A stretch of 64,000 nucleotides of DNA from Actinernus sp. WN-2022 (taxonomy: Eukaryota > Cnidaria > Anthozoa > Actiniaria > Actinernidae). The DNA lies in assembly GCA_030867875.1 (NCBI GenBank), contig JAOWCC010001634.1, forward strand, positions 7,673,877 through 7,737,876, read 5' to 3'. Position numbers and translations under genes: made by a program. Positions 25,001 through 33,165 of the stretch are shown here, one piece after another. Below the pieces are notes generated by a model. It was given only the letters and a program-made list of their open reading frames with translations, had not been told where the DNA came from and did not search any database. The stretch's first letter is position 1. Each line of letters opens with the position of its first letter.

Positions 25001-28000
25001 GCAAGTAAAAACTTGTAACTTTTGAAACTGTTGCAGCTGGAAGGCTCTTTCTGCTCGCTGTACTGGCTTTCTTCTTTTTAGGAGTATGAATTCCTGTGGC
25101 AGAAGCTAACTTCGCAATAACTGCTTTTCTTTTCCTTGGGCTTCTTGGAAGATGGGGCTTAACTTTACCCACTGCTTTTCCAAGTGCTTGAGGTGTATGG
25201 TACACAGCTTTTTCTTCACCATCAGCTTTCTTCATTTTCTCTGCTTCCTTAGAGTTCAGTCTAAATCTCGTTACTCTCTCCCTATTGAGCTCTCGATCTC
25301 TTCCTAGCAACCTCTGCTGAACTTTGAGTATTTGGCTTGCTTCTAACAAGTTTCTTTCGTTCTAGGTCCTTGTTTTTATAAACATTATACTTTTCAAAAT
25401 CTTCTTTCAGCTTTTTTCTGAATATGCGTGACCTCTCAGCGCTTGTTTTTGGCATTTTGAAATGTGCACTTCAATCTTTACAGAGAATTTGAGGAAGGAA
25501 TATATAACTTGTCAGTGGAATAAATCACTCTGGGCATACTCAACTTTTCTTCTGAGCATGCTCAATAAGTTATTTATAACTGCTGACCCAAGTAATGCAG
25601 AAAAGTTTGCAATCATTTAAGCTGTATTATCATTCACTTTTACATGAAGTTAATATATAACAAAACCTATTCTAAAGGCATTTACTAGCAATGAAGTGCA
25701 AAAACTGTGTCACTGAATAAATTATACCTTTTTTTTCCACTTCAGAGACACAAAGCATTGATTTTAACATGAAATTGTAACAATTCTGCAAAGATCCCAA
25801 AAATGTATTGTCCGCAACGTTTTTTTTTGTGTAATGTCCGCAACAGATGTTTTTGCTTATAACTTTCATATTATTAAGAAACTATTTTACTTTTTTTTCA
25901 ACAACTCACAACTCACAGGAAATGGAGTTTGAAAAACATTAGTCAACATGTGGTTGTTTTTGCTGTAATGTCCGCAACAGACTTTTGAAACTTAATTATG
26001 CAAAAAGTATAACAGGTAGGAATGTTTTTTTTGATAGATAAAGAAAGAGCTCACTCAATCTTGTTGTTAAGTAGTGTAAGTTTCATCAGCTCAACTGATT
26101 TATCTAAAAAGTTAGACAGGGTTATATATCAATTTCCATGCTCTGCCTGTAATGTCCGCAACGTGGAATGGGCCATGTGTATATGTCGCGAACTTCAGTT
26201 TTTGACCCATTTATCAGTATGAATCATTTGCTGCTTAGCTAAGTAGCGTGGCTATAACTTCCTCTCATATATTAATGGACCTATTGTTGCTACCCTATTC
26301 CTGAGATTCAAGGCAAAATCTCCCCATCAGATTTAAAAACATTGGTACCCTGTCCCAGACCAAAAAGGTGGAATATAGCGATTTATATACGTAATCGATG
26401 TATAAAAGACACTAAAAAACACAAAGGTATAATTATATAATCGTTGTATTTGACGGGGTTTCACGAGTCACCAAGAGAGATTTAATTGTATAAAGAGACA
26501 TTCTATACTGCAACAGAAAGGAATATTCCTACTTAAACTGAATTATATTCAATACAGTAAATGTTCCAGATAAAACAATTCCAAACGAGTCACTGTTTAT
26601 TTGAGTGAATTAAAACAGTATGCAGAATAGTTTAATCATAACATCTGATCACCGATACCCCACCGACATATGACCGACACCTTACTGATATACTACCAAC
26701 CCACTATCGGCCAACACATAAACAGATGGAGGGAGAATCGACCGACCTGCGACCGACAGCCGACCAATTCCCCTGCGAAATGAAGCTGAGAATTCCTAGG
26801 AATTCCTAGGAATTTGTTCCTAGGAATTCCTAGGAATTCCTAGGAATAGAGGTGTTAATTTTCACGGTAATTGGAACATGGAATTCCTAGGAATTCCTAG
26901 GAATTCCAAGCTTTGGTTGAGTTTGGAATAGCTGGGAATAAAATTCCTAGGAATTCCTAGGAATTCTTAGGAATTCTTAGGAATTCTTAAGATCAATAAC
27001 TACAGGCCTGAGCATGCAACCTTTGAATTCAAGGAATATCTGGGAATTTTTATGAATTTCTTGGAATATCTGGGAATTCCTAGGAATTTTGCTTGGAATA
27101 CCTGGGAATTCCTAGGAATTTGTTGTATGTACTTAACTTTGAATTGAAAAAACATTAAAAGGTAGAATTTTGCCAAACCGAAGGGTAAACATATAGGTTA
27201 GGGTCTGGCAGTAAACTAACAGATATCAATAATGAGTCAATGCTTATTTCTTGCCATTCTATCTTTTAGTTTAATTATTAAACTTATAAAGGTTGTGCAG
27301 TCTATACAGAGTTACATGTATTAACAAGACTGATTGTGATTTCTCTCACTACATTAATTTTTGTAGGTAATTGGCAGTGGACTTTTTCCAGTGTTCAGCT
27401 TTCTTTGAGAGTTTTTAGATTTGAAAAGCTTCTGATCTGCAACTTGAAACCCTGAAAATATAAATATAATCAATAAAATTAGAATTACACCTTCACTAGA
27501 TAAAGGATTTTACATGTCCAGTGTGGCGTGACAACCGGAAATTACAAAGGAATCCCTTGTGCTTCAAATCTTGTCCAATAAATTGTTAATAATTAACTGG
27601 TTAAATTGCTTTTGGAATGAGTTTTTCAAAGTAGAAATTATTGCTCAATGCCTTGATCGCTGAGTTAAACACATTGACCAATGGTTGTCTTGAAAGCTAG
27701 GATAATTGAGGTTAAATGAGCTAGTATATGTAGGAGTAATATCTCACTACACATATGCATATACAAACAAAATTATTCAAATCGTGCTCTACACTTATAC
27801 TAGCAGAGACTGTGATTAAAGCTCACATTAATCCTTCAATTCATAGCCCAAAACATGCACTTAAAGCTCTACAGATTGAGAAGTTCTCACTGCAAAGTTT
27901 TCAAGTTTAATTTATTGAGAGCGTAACTCATGGTCCGATCAATAAGTAATATAAACAAAACCGTAACACGGGAACCTAATTGATATGCATGTTCGAGAAG

Positions 28001-30336
28001 CATCTTACCACATTTTCATAAGCTTTAAAGAATAGTTTCTTGAAATGTATTCGAGAACATTACTTTAAAATGCACAATAATGACAAATTAGCGAACTGAA
28101 CTACTAGAAAAACCGTAAACTTAATTGTTTTGTGTCAAATGCGTGTCTGACAGAACTTTCAGTTTCCTTTAACGGATTTAATTAAAGTAAAACATATACT
28201 CACCTTTTACAAAGATTTCTCCAGGAATTCATCTCATCTAGAACTGATATGCCCTGATATTACCTCAGTTGGCAGTAGTTATTATAATCTTTCCATCTAA
28301 GCATTCTCTTTCGTGAAATACTGTTGAGCGAGCTGTAAAAACCTCCAACAAACGCACGAGTGAACACAGTGAAATGAACAAGTCTCACTTCACCTAATGG
28401 CGCATAATTTGAACTTCAGCCAATCCCTGGAGGCCTGTCAACTCCTCCAGCCAATCAGGTGCAAGCTATTACGAAATATTTATCAACTTGATTCTAGTCT
28501 TCACTCGGTTGAAGTGGAAACATGGCAGAGAGTTCTTTTAAGTTTTGTTCAAATTTCTTAACAACAACAACACATTTTCGAAGATTTAGACAAATACTTT
28601 GCCTCATTTAAACACTGGGAAGGTCAAATCGGTGAGTAATAGTAAAAATAACTAGGAAAATATCGTGATATTAAGCTTTTCTTCTGTTAAGCCTCGGTCA
28701 ACAAAATAATTATGACAACAAGTTTACAATAATAAATTACATGTATAAATTTTAAAATTTCTCATGAAAACGATCTCAGCTTTCCAATAAAGTATTTAGA
28801 AATATGTGAGTGCATGATCTTAGTCAATTGGTAACAATTCAAGTATCCTTATAACTTTACTCTGAAATTAATTGCTCAGAGGAAGCTTAAAGGGATTTAG
28901 GAATCTCTGTCTAGCAGGGCAGGGAAGACATGAAGTTGAACACTTCTAAATTCAATGTCTAACTTAAGAAACTTAAGAAAACCTTCATTAATTCCTAGGA
29001 ACACTCAGGAATTCCAAGCCTAAAAAATAACACCTTCACAAAATAGCTTCAGTCAAGATGGAATTGTTAGGAATTCCTAGGAATTCCTAACTATTCCAAG
29101 CTTTTACACTCTTATAAACCTAATTGCTAGTAATTCCCAGAAATTCCAAACCCTGAAAGGCAGAGCTTATTTGCAAAAGTGGGAATTTCTGAGAATTCCT
29201 AGGAATTCCTAGGAATTCCTAGGAATTCCCAGAAAGCTGGGAATACATTTCGCAGGGGATGGGTCGGTCGACAGTTGGCCAATATGTCGGCCAATGTATA
29301 TGTCAGCCAACCATCAACCGATACGTCGGCCGACATTGCATACAGTACGCATGATCCAACCTAACTATACAATCGAAGTTCAAACAAAACAATCATTTAT
29401 TACTCTATCTCCTAAAGCCCAAGCAAAATTCTGTTCTTAAAATTGAAATAAAAAGTATCAACTAATGAAAGAAGCAGCCAGCAAATACGGTACTCTAGTT
29501 TGATACATGTAGATTGCCTGTTTTATATGCACAAAACTCACATGACATTTTCAACACCTTTGAAGGAGGCCATCTTTGAGAGAAAGTACAACTCATTAAG
29601 CAATTTCCAACCAATTTGTGATGTGCTTCATATACATACAGCTATATTTCCATGAAAATATGGCAAGCAAAGTGCCCATATTTTCTCCCACCCTGAGGCC
29701 ACAAATTTGTTGCAAAGTTCTAATTCTAAATTTCCCCACCTACAGCCAGCCTTGGGGTCTCACCCCCCCGGGAAGCCAACGACAAGTGCATAAAAAAATA
29801 AAAAATAAATTTCCTCAAATTGATAAGTTAGGTTGGCTTTGAGTCGGAAATTAAATTACAAGCACACAACAGAAAAAGCTAAATGAGATTTCAGGTTTCT
29901 GAGATGTCTATAAAAGCTGCCCTCAACTTAAATAAGCAAAATCATTAGTTGGGATTCGAAATGTTTCAAAATAGAATATTTAACAACAGCTGGCTGCAGT
30001 ACTAATTAATGCTCTAATTTGTGCACATCGTGGCCCTCCTGTGCAAACTTTGCAACAACGCAAGTACATTAATACAAAATAAATTATATAAGAAAAATAA
30101 AACATTGGGCTATTAAATTACGTAATTATTTATAACCTTAATACCGTAGTTTAGTTTGCACAAGTTGGTTTGTCTTGCACAACAGCAGCTACTGAGCTAG
30201 CTATTGAATAATATATTAATTCATTTATTAAGTTTAAATTTGTTATGTATGCTATAAATCTCCAGATGTTCTAGTTTTTAAAGACTTCACAAGTACTTAC
30301 GCCTCTTATATCCCAGTAGCCGAGGATTGGAGCCAT
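12986..30336 (-). CDS. Mu-class-like glutathione S-transferase (5' part, 5 exons)
   Basis: Cytosolic glutathione S-transferase, which conjugates glutathione to electrophiles. The coding exons are 30301-30336, 16238-16313, 15716-15780, 13199-13246 and 12986-13069. All have GT-AG borders and join in phase (0, 1, 0, 0, 0) to residues 1-103. Visible features are MAPILGYWDIRG with catalytic Tyr7, the LAQPIRLLLEY helix, the W-containing segment ending LELDFPN, LPYYIDG before the cis-Pro strand, and TQSNA-IL, the SNAIL glutathione-binding motif, then ARKHDLCG leading into the helical domain. Exon sizes 36, 76 and 65 equal those of the first three coding exons of vertebrate GSTM genes as I recall them. 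The remaining roughly 115 residues were not found and probably lie left of this window. Intron 1 is about 14 kb and packed with transposons. Mu versus a related Mu/Sigma-like class is inferred from resemblance. Confidence 0.9.
13199..13246 (-). CDS. GST exon 4 (48 nt)
   Basis: Encodes LPYYIDGDIKITQSNA. The acceptor is ATATTTTCAG and the donor GTAAGT. Carries the cis-Pro strand and the glutathione gamma-glutamyl-binding Q-S residues. Confidence 0.9.
13275..13304 (+). repeat. Solo end of the THAP element family
   Basis: AAGGTAAGTGATCCTATTAT followed by CGGACAGC resembles the terminal repeat at 11075 and 12876. No partner end was found. It lies 28 bp upstream (on the minus strand) of GST exon 4. 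Confidence 0.45.
13384..13501. mobile_element. 118-bp MITE with 20-bp perfect TIRs
   Basis: AGTAACCGGAAGCAGCTGAA at 13384-13403 and its exact complement at 13482-13501; pairing continues imperfectly inward (GTGCGC). Located in GST intron 3. Confidence 0.8.
13510..15700. other. GST intron 3 sequence
   Basis: No exon recognised. A small hairpin (ACTGAGATC/GATCTCAGT) lies at 14528-14550. A repeat at about 15040-15100, containing GGTTAGCATACCTCAATCGA, recurs at 50674-50725. Short reading frames are not supported. Confidence 0.5.
15716..15780 (-). CDS. GST exon 3 (65 nt)
   Basis: Encodes PDYSREDWLKEKPTLELDFP plus N, after the split Ala codon. The acceptor is TTCCATTACAG and the donor AAT-GTATGT. 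Confidence 0.92.
15912..16173. mobile_element. MITE, TAGGCCTTTTGCA family, 5-bp duplication
   Basis: Left end TAGGCCTTTTGCA at 15912, right end complementary (one mismatch) ending at 16173. TTTAA flanks it on both sides (15907-15911, 16174-16178). AATCACGTG lies just inside each end. Related ends bound the 1.2-kb fold-back at 21050-22221. Inserted in GST intron 2. Confidence 0.75.
16238..16313 (-). CDS. GST exon 2 (76 nt)
   Basis: Encodes LAQPIRLLLEYVGEDFEDKR followed by YSCGP and one base of the next codon. The acceptor is CTTTCAATCAG and the donor CTG-GTATGT. Confidence 0.93.
17002..17136. repeat. Imperfect inverted repeat of about 60-bp arms
   Basis: AAATCATATGG... and GATGAGTTTTCAAAGA in the left arm pair with CTTTGAAAACTCA...ATATGATTT in the right arm, with scattered mismatches. 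An old MITE in GST intron 1. Confidence 0.6.
17140..19630. other. GST intron 1, unassigned
   Basis: No exon recognised. A 106-codon minus-strand frame at 18146-18466 has no recognisable domain and no supporting neighbour exon; it is left unannotated. Confidence 0.45.
19640..19910. repeat. Degenerate TCGGCCGAC/GTTGGCC array, copy 1
   Basis: An irregular run of short motifs (GTCGGTTGA, TTGGCCAA, GGCCGA, CCGACA). The start, TACTGTACGCAATGTC followed by GCCGAGGTATCGGTTGA, matches in inverse orientation the segment at 29280-29345, so both belong to one repeat family. Confidence 0.65.
21050..22221. mobile_element. Fold-back element with about 400-bp arms
   Basis: The left arm, 21050 to about 21455, and the right arm, about 21822 to 22221, are inverted copies with few differences. 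The ends read TAGGCCTTTTGCATCAATTG. The roughly 370-bp centre is unrelated single-copy sequence. It shares its terminal 13 bp with the MITE at 15912-16173. It is nested inside the larger transposon at 20246-26174. No coding region. Confidence 0.8.
22467..25455 (-). pseudogene. Transposase-like protein with C-terminal Ulp1 (C48) protease domain, broken
   Basis: Reading leftward from an ATG at 25455: a basic N-terminus (MPKTSAERSRIF...), a Lys/Arg-rich linker, a cluster of Cys/His pairs, then a probable DDE nuclease region with Asp in VQVDFAENY, Asp in FSDGPSSQFKNKY and an HGKGVVD block. After an Asp-rich linker comes a peptidase C48/Ulp1-like domain with a WLCNFVIDKYL entry helix, catalytic His at 23041-23043 (NSKH, followed by W after the frameshift), Asp at 22986-22988 (VLDS), and Gln plus nucleophile Cys in QLNKQACGDYTC (Cys at 22824-22826). 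Visible breaks are a frameshift near 25352, an in-frame TAA at about 24016, a frameshift between 23343 and 23430, a frameshift after the His near 23037 and a TAG at 22944-22946. The Ulp1 part would remove SUMO/NEDD8-type modifiers; pairing with a transposase is known for some eukaryotic DNA transposons. The DDE assignment is inference, the C48 assignment is stronger. Confidence 0.75.
26180..26639. other. GST intron 1, no feature
   Basis: AT-rich sequence without a recognised element. Confidence 0.5.
26640..26768. repeat. TCGGCCGAC-type array, left part
   Basis: Short ACCGAC/TCGGCC motifs (ACCGATACC, CACCGACATATGACC, TATCGGCCAAC). It continues after the inserted element at 29260-29350. Confidence 0.55.
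26769..29259. mobile_element. 2.5-kb element with GGAATTCCTAGGAATTCC subterminal arrays
   Basis: Ends TCCCCTGCGAAATG at 26769 and its exact complement at 29246-29259. Both ends carry clusters of the palindromic GGAATTCCTAGGAATTCC (26790-27120 and 28985-29230), imperfectly repeated in both orientations. The roughly 1.8-kb centre shows no recognisable gene, so it looks non-autonomous. It interrupts a TCGGCCGAC-type array in GST intron 1. Flanking duplication is unclear. Confidence 0.75.
29260..29350. repeat. TCGGCCGAC-type array, right part
   Basis: Contains GGTCGGTCGAC, ATGTCGGCCAAT and GATACGTCGGCCGACATT. It matches 19640-19690 in inverse orientation. Confidence 0.6.
29351..30300. other. GST intron 1, 5' part
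   Basis: No element or exon recognised up to the exon 1 donor (GTAAGT at about 30295-30300). Confidence 0.5.
30301..30336 (-). CDS. GST exon 1, start codon and catalytic Tyr
   Basis: ATG at 30334-30336 (minus strand) opens MAPILGYWDIRG, ending at a GTAAGT donor. This ATG is chosen over upstream in-frame ones because family members begin within a residue or two of this point. Confidence 0.93.
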
Positions 30337-30428
30337 TCTGGACGAGAAAAAGGTAGAAAAATTATCAAGATTAGAGTGCAGCACTGATGTTCCAGACAAC
30401 TGATGTCGTGGACTCGTGGGGAACAGAA

Positions 30429-30507
30429 CACAGGTAGCCCAAGCTATTGAATTTCTCGCCCCATTCTCCGCCGGTTCCATATTTTTTTCCGGATTGGGCT
30501 ACCTGTG
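30429..30507. mobile_element. Small inverted repeat in the GST 5' flank
   Basis: CACAGGTAGCCCAA at 30429-30442 and its exact complement at 30494-30507, 93-171 bp upstream of the GST start codon. Probable MITE within the promoter or 5' UTR. Confidence 0.55.
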
Positions 30508-30609
30508 ACCCGCGGGATCAGAAGGGAAAATTGCTAAGGCATTAAAAAAAACGATTATATATTTATTAGTTATAAAAAAAAACATTTTTGGGAAAAATAT
30601 TTTTAATAA

Positions 30610-30977
30610 GGCCAGATAAAAAAAATTACTTGTTTAGCGTCCACCCGTTTCAATTTTTCCAGGTAGGGAGGGAGGTTTTTTTTTTTTTTTTTTTTCTATG
30701 TGAAGCTTATTTTGTCTTGACTAGACATTATTCACTCACCTCGTGTTCATGACCTCGTGTTGTAGAAACAAAATGGCGTCGATGTTAAAATATTTAATGC
30801 GCCGGCGCATATTTTAAGTGGTACATGTAGGGGTCTGGGTACAAGAATTGGTATTCGCGGGCGCATTTACACTTTCTAAAGTTTTTTATGAAAAATAAAA
30901 AATAAAATAAATTAGAGGTCGGGGACATTTCTCAGGTCGGGCGGGGACGCTAAACAAGCAATTTTTTTTATCTGGCC
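30610..30977. mobile_element. 368-bp MITE with TAA duplication (Harbinger-like)
   Basis: Left arm begins GGCCAGATAAAAAAAATTAC at 30610; right arm is complementary, ending GGCC at 30977. TAA flanks both sides (30607-30609, 30978-30980). The arms continue with CTTGTTTAGCGTCC. A run of 20 T lies at about 30676-30695. A 3-bp TWA duplication is typical of PIF/Harbinger; the class is inference. Confidence 0.75.
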
Positions 30978-31189
30978 TAATCCCGAGTTCCTAATCCCTT
31001 GGCCGAATATCTTTGTTATTATATGTCTTACGTGATACAAGTACAAGGGTAAAGTAAAAGGTTATGACTTTTAATTCAAATATTGCCAGTTTTAACTACT
31101 AAATATATTACCTCAGTTCCTGATAACGGTCTCAACCAAAAATGTAAGGGATCCACAGGGGAAAACTGCCACCAGCTATTGAAGTAGAT

Positions 31190-31209
31190 GACTGACTGAC
31201 TGACTGACT
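31190..31209. repeat. (ACTG)n microsatellite
   Basis: Five uninterrupted tetranucleotide units. Confidence 0.9.
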
Positions 31210-31469
31210 TATTTATTTATGCTTCCGACGTTACCAATAGATGACAAATAACAAAACAATGTATCAGACGCAAGTGTTCATAAAATAAATCGAAGTAATA
31301 TATATGTACGGGTACAGCAGTACTCCCGCTTGCGTTTTATTGCCTAGACGGAGACGGAGACGGCTGAAATTCAGGCTATATTTATTGCCACTTGTCTCGT
31401 TGTTCTGTGCTTTTGAGGTCTCTTGCACATACATTTATATTATCCAACGCTGACATTTCTTTATATAAT

Positions 31470-32486
31470 CAAGGGCACCCAACGAAGTTTTCGGTTAAAA
31501 AGCTGTTCGGGAGAGTAAGTTAGCCTAAAACCATAGTTAATAGAGTGGAATGGTTAGGAAACCCAGCGACCTTCTTTGTTATTATGTCTTTGTTATTATG
31601 TCTTTGTTAGCTTTTTTCAACCTTGAACGTGCACAAAAGACAATAGAAATTCCAATGTGTTAATCATTCAGCCAATAGAAACGCGTGAGTTCAGTCGTTG
31701 AGGGGACGCTAATGAACTATAACCGTGCACAATCTTTTGTCTTACCCCTTCCAACCTAAATCGCAGCGCCTTTGTTAGCCCCTTTGAAGTTTGCCGGGTT
31801 TCGTAACCAGTTCCAAGTTCAAGTTCAAGTTCAAGTTTATTCTGCACTCTGTACTATTTACAATGACTACAGTTACAATTACATTAACAATACATTTAAA
31901 TGAAAATAAAGAAATGTACATATTCTATATTGAGATCGTGCGCAGTGACCAAAGTAGCGTAGCTTCCGAGTTGGACACTGCCTACGATTAAAGATACTAG
32001 ATTCATTCCACTCTATTAACTATGCTAAAACTTTCGGATTTGAAAAAAATGTCCCTAGAAAATTGTTTTCTGAAATACTGGCTAGAAAATTTGTTTTAAA
32101 TCCTTAAAAAATTATAGAAGAAAAGGGAGACTAAAAAGGTTTCCCCTAAAATATTCGTACGTCCCAATTCGTCTGATCAATAGAGTCCGGCAGAACAGGA
32201 AAAAAGAATCCCTAAAAAATTCGTACCTCCACAAAACTTTGCAACATGAAGTTACTTGGGCTAGAAAATTCTTCTTATGGTCTAGACTACTAACAAATTC
32301 GTAGGCCGGGAATATTTTGCCATAGTATTTTCGGTTGACACGATTTCCACCTAGAAAATCCGAACAGCTAATACTCAGCTTTCTAGAATACGTCAAAAAG
32401 ACATAGTAGGCGCCTTAAAATGGCTGGATAAGCTGCAGACAACTGGTTTCAAACGAATTTCAAAAAGTACTCGTTGGGTGCCCTTG
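31470..32486. mobile_element. 1017-bp non-autonomous DNA element with TATAAT duplication
   Basis: Ends CAAGGGCACCCAACGA at 31470-31485 and its exact complement at 32471-32486. TATAAT flanks both sides (31464-31469, 32487-32492). An inner inverted pair (ATAGTTAATAGAGTGGAATG and its complement) lies at about 31531 and 32005. The right third repeats a CTAGAAAATTC-like motif many times, as in subterminal binding sites. An (AAGTTC)n tract at 31812-31838 resembles a LINE 3' tail inserted within. No intact ORF. Confidence 0.8.
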
Positions 32487-32778
32487 TATAATCATCCCGG
32501 CCTGTGAAGATTTTGGAAGGGAACCGATGCTTCCATCACTTTCAGCGATTTGTGACTGATTTTTTTTCACATCTGGCAATGGAGTCAGTTACATCCATGC
32601 TCGGTACTAGTACTCACCATTACTAATGTGACTGGGAATCCTACTTAAGGTAGTTGCTTCTTCCTTTGATCGAAAAAAAAAACTACGAATTTTGTCCTAA
32701 TACGACTCTCGAACAGTCACACTGAAACGCTGTAAACAGCCGCTTGTTTGTCTACCGGGGGAGGCACTCAGAAGATTT

Positions 32779-33165
32779 TTGGGTAGAGGTGTTCCGCAGC
32801 GACCTCAAAACCCTGACCCTATCCCAGACCTAAAAATGCCGTTTCCATATCCTATTCCAGACTTGAAGCAAAAAAATCTATACCCTATCCCAGACTTGAA
32901 GCAAAAAATCTATACCCTATTCCAGATCCCGTACAGTTTTAAATTAAAATCACACTACGAAAGCCGTTGTTTTGTTTTATTAAAATATGGTATTTTAAGC
33001 TGTAGAGTGGTCGACAGAGCGCTAAGCATGGCGCCAACGACAAGTATATCAAACTCCATACCCTTTCCCAGATCAAAACCGTAAAATGGATACCCTCCTT
33101 ATCCCGCGGCACATACCCGTATAGGCCATATAAGGGAGTACCCCCCCCCCCCCCCCCCCCCCCGT
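32779..33165. repeat. Dispersed repeat, CCCTATCCCAGAC family, copy 1
   Basis: About 390 bp containing degenerate repeats of TATCCCAGACTTGAAGC and the block GCGCTAAGCATGGCGCCAAC; it ends at CCGTATAGGCCATA followed by a run of 23 C (33141-33163). An inverted copy lies at 52585-52975. Reading frames here are by-products. Confidence 0.75.

Larger units (their letters stand above)
20246..26174 (-). mobile_element. 5.9-kb DNA transposon encoding transposase-like plus Ulp1-like protein
   Basis: The ends are GGGCCATTCCA at 20246 and its complement (one mismatch) ending at 26174. ATGT stands on both sides (20242-20245, 26175-26178) as a putative 4-bp target duplication. The motif GTTGCGGACATTAC, direct near the left end (20594, 20761 variant, 20775) and as its complement near the right end (25807 partial, 25831, 25965, 26149), forms subterminal repeats. 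The interior carries the broken transposase/protease ORF on the minus strand, and a 1.2-kb fold-back element inserted later at 21050-22221. The whole lies in GST intron 1. Superfamily not assigned. Confidence 0.75.

Noticed and set aside
32112..32396. Minus-strand frame with repeated Phe/Tyr/Arg words
   Set aside because: Produced by the repeated CTAGAAAATTC motif inside a non-autonomous element.
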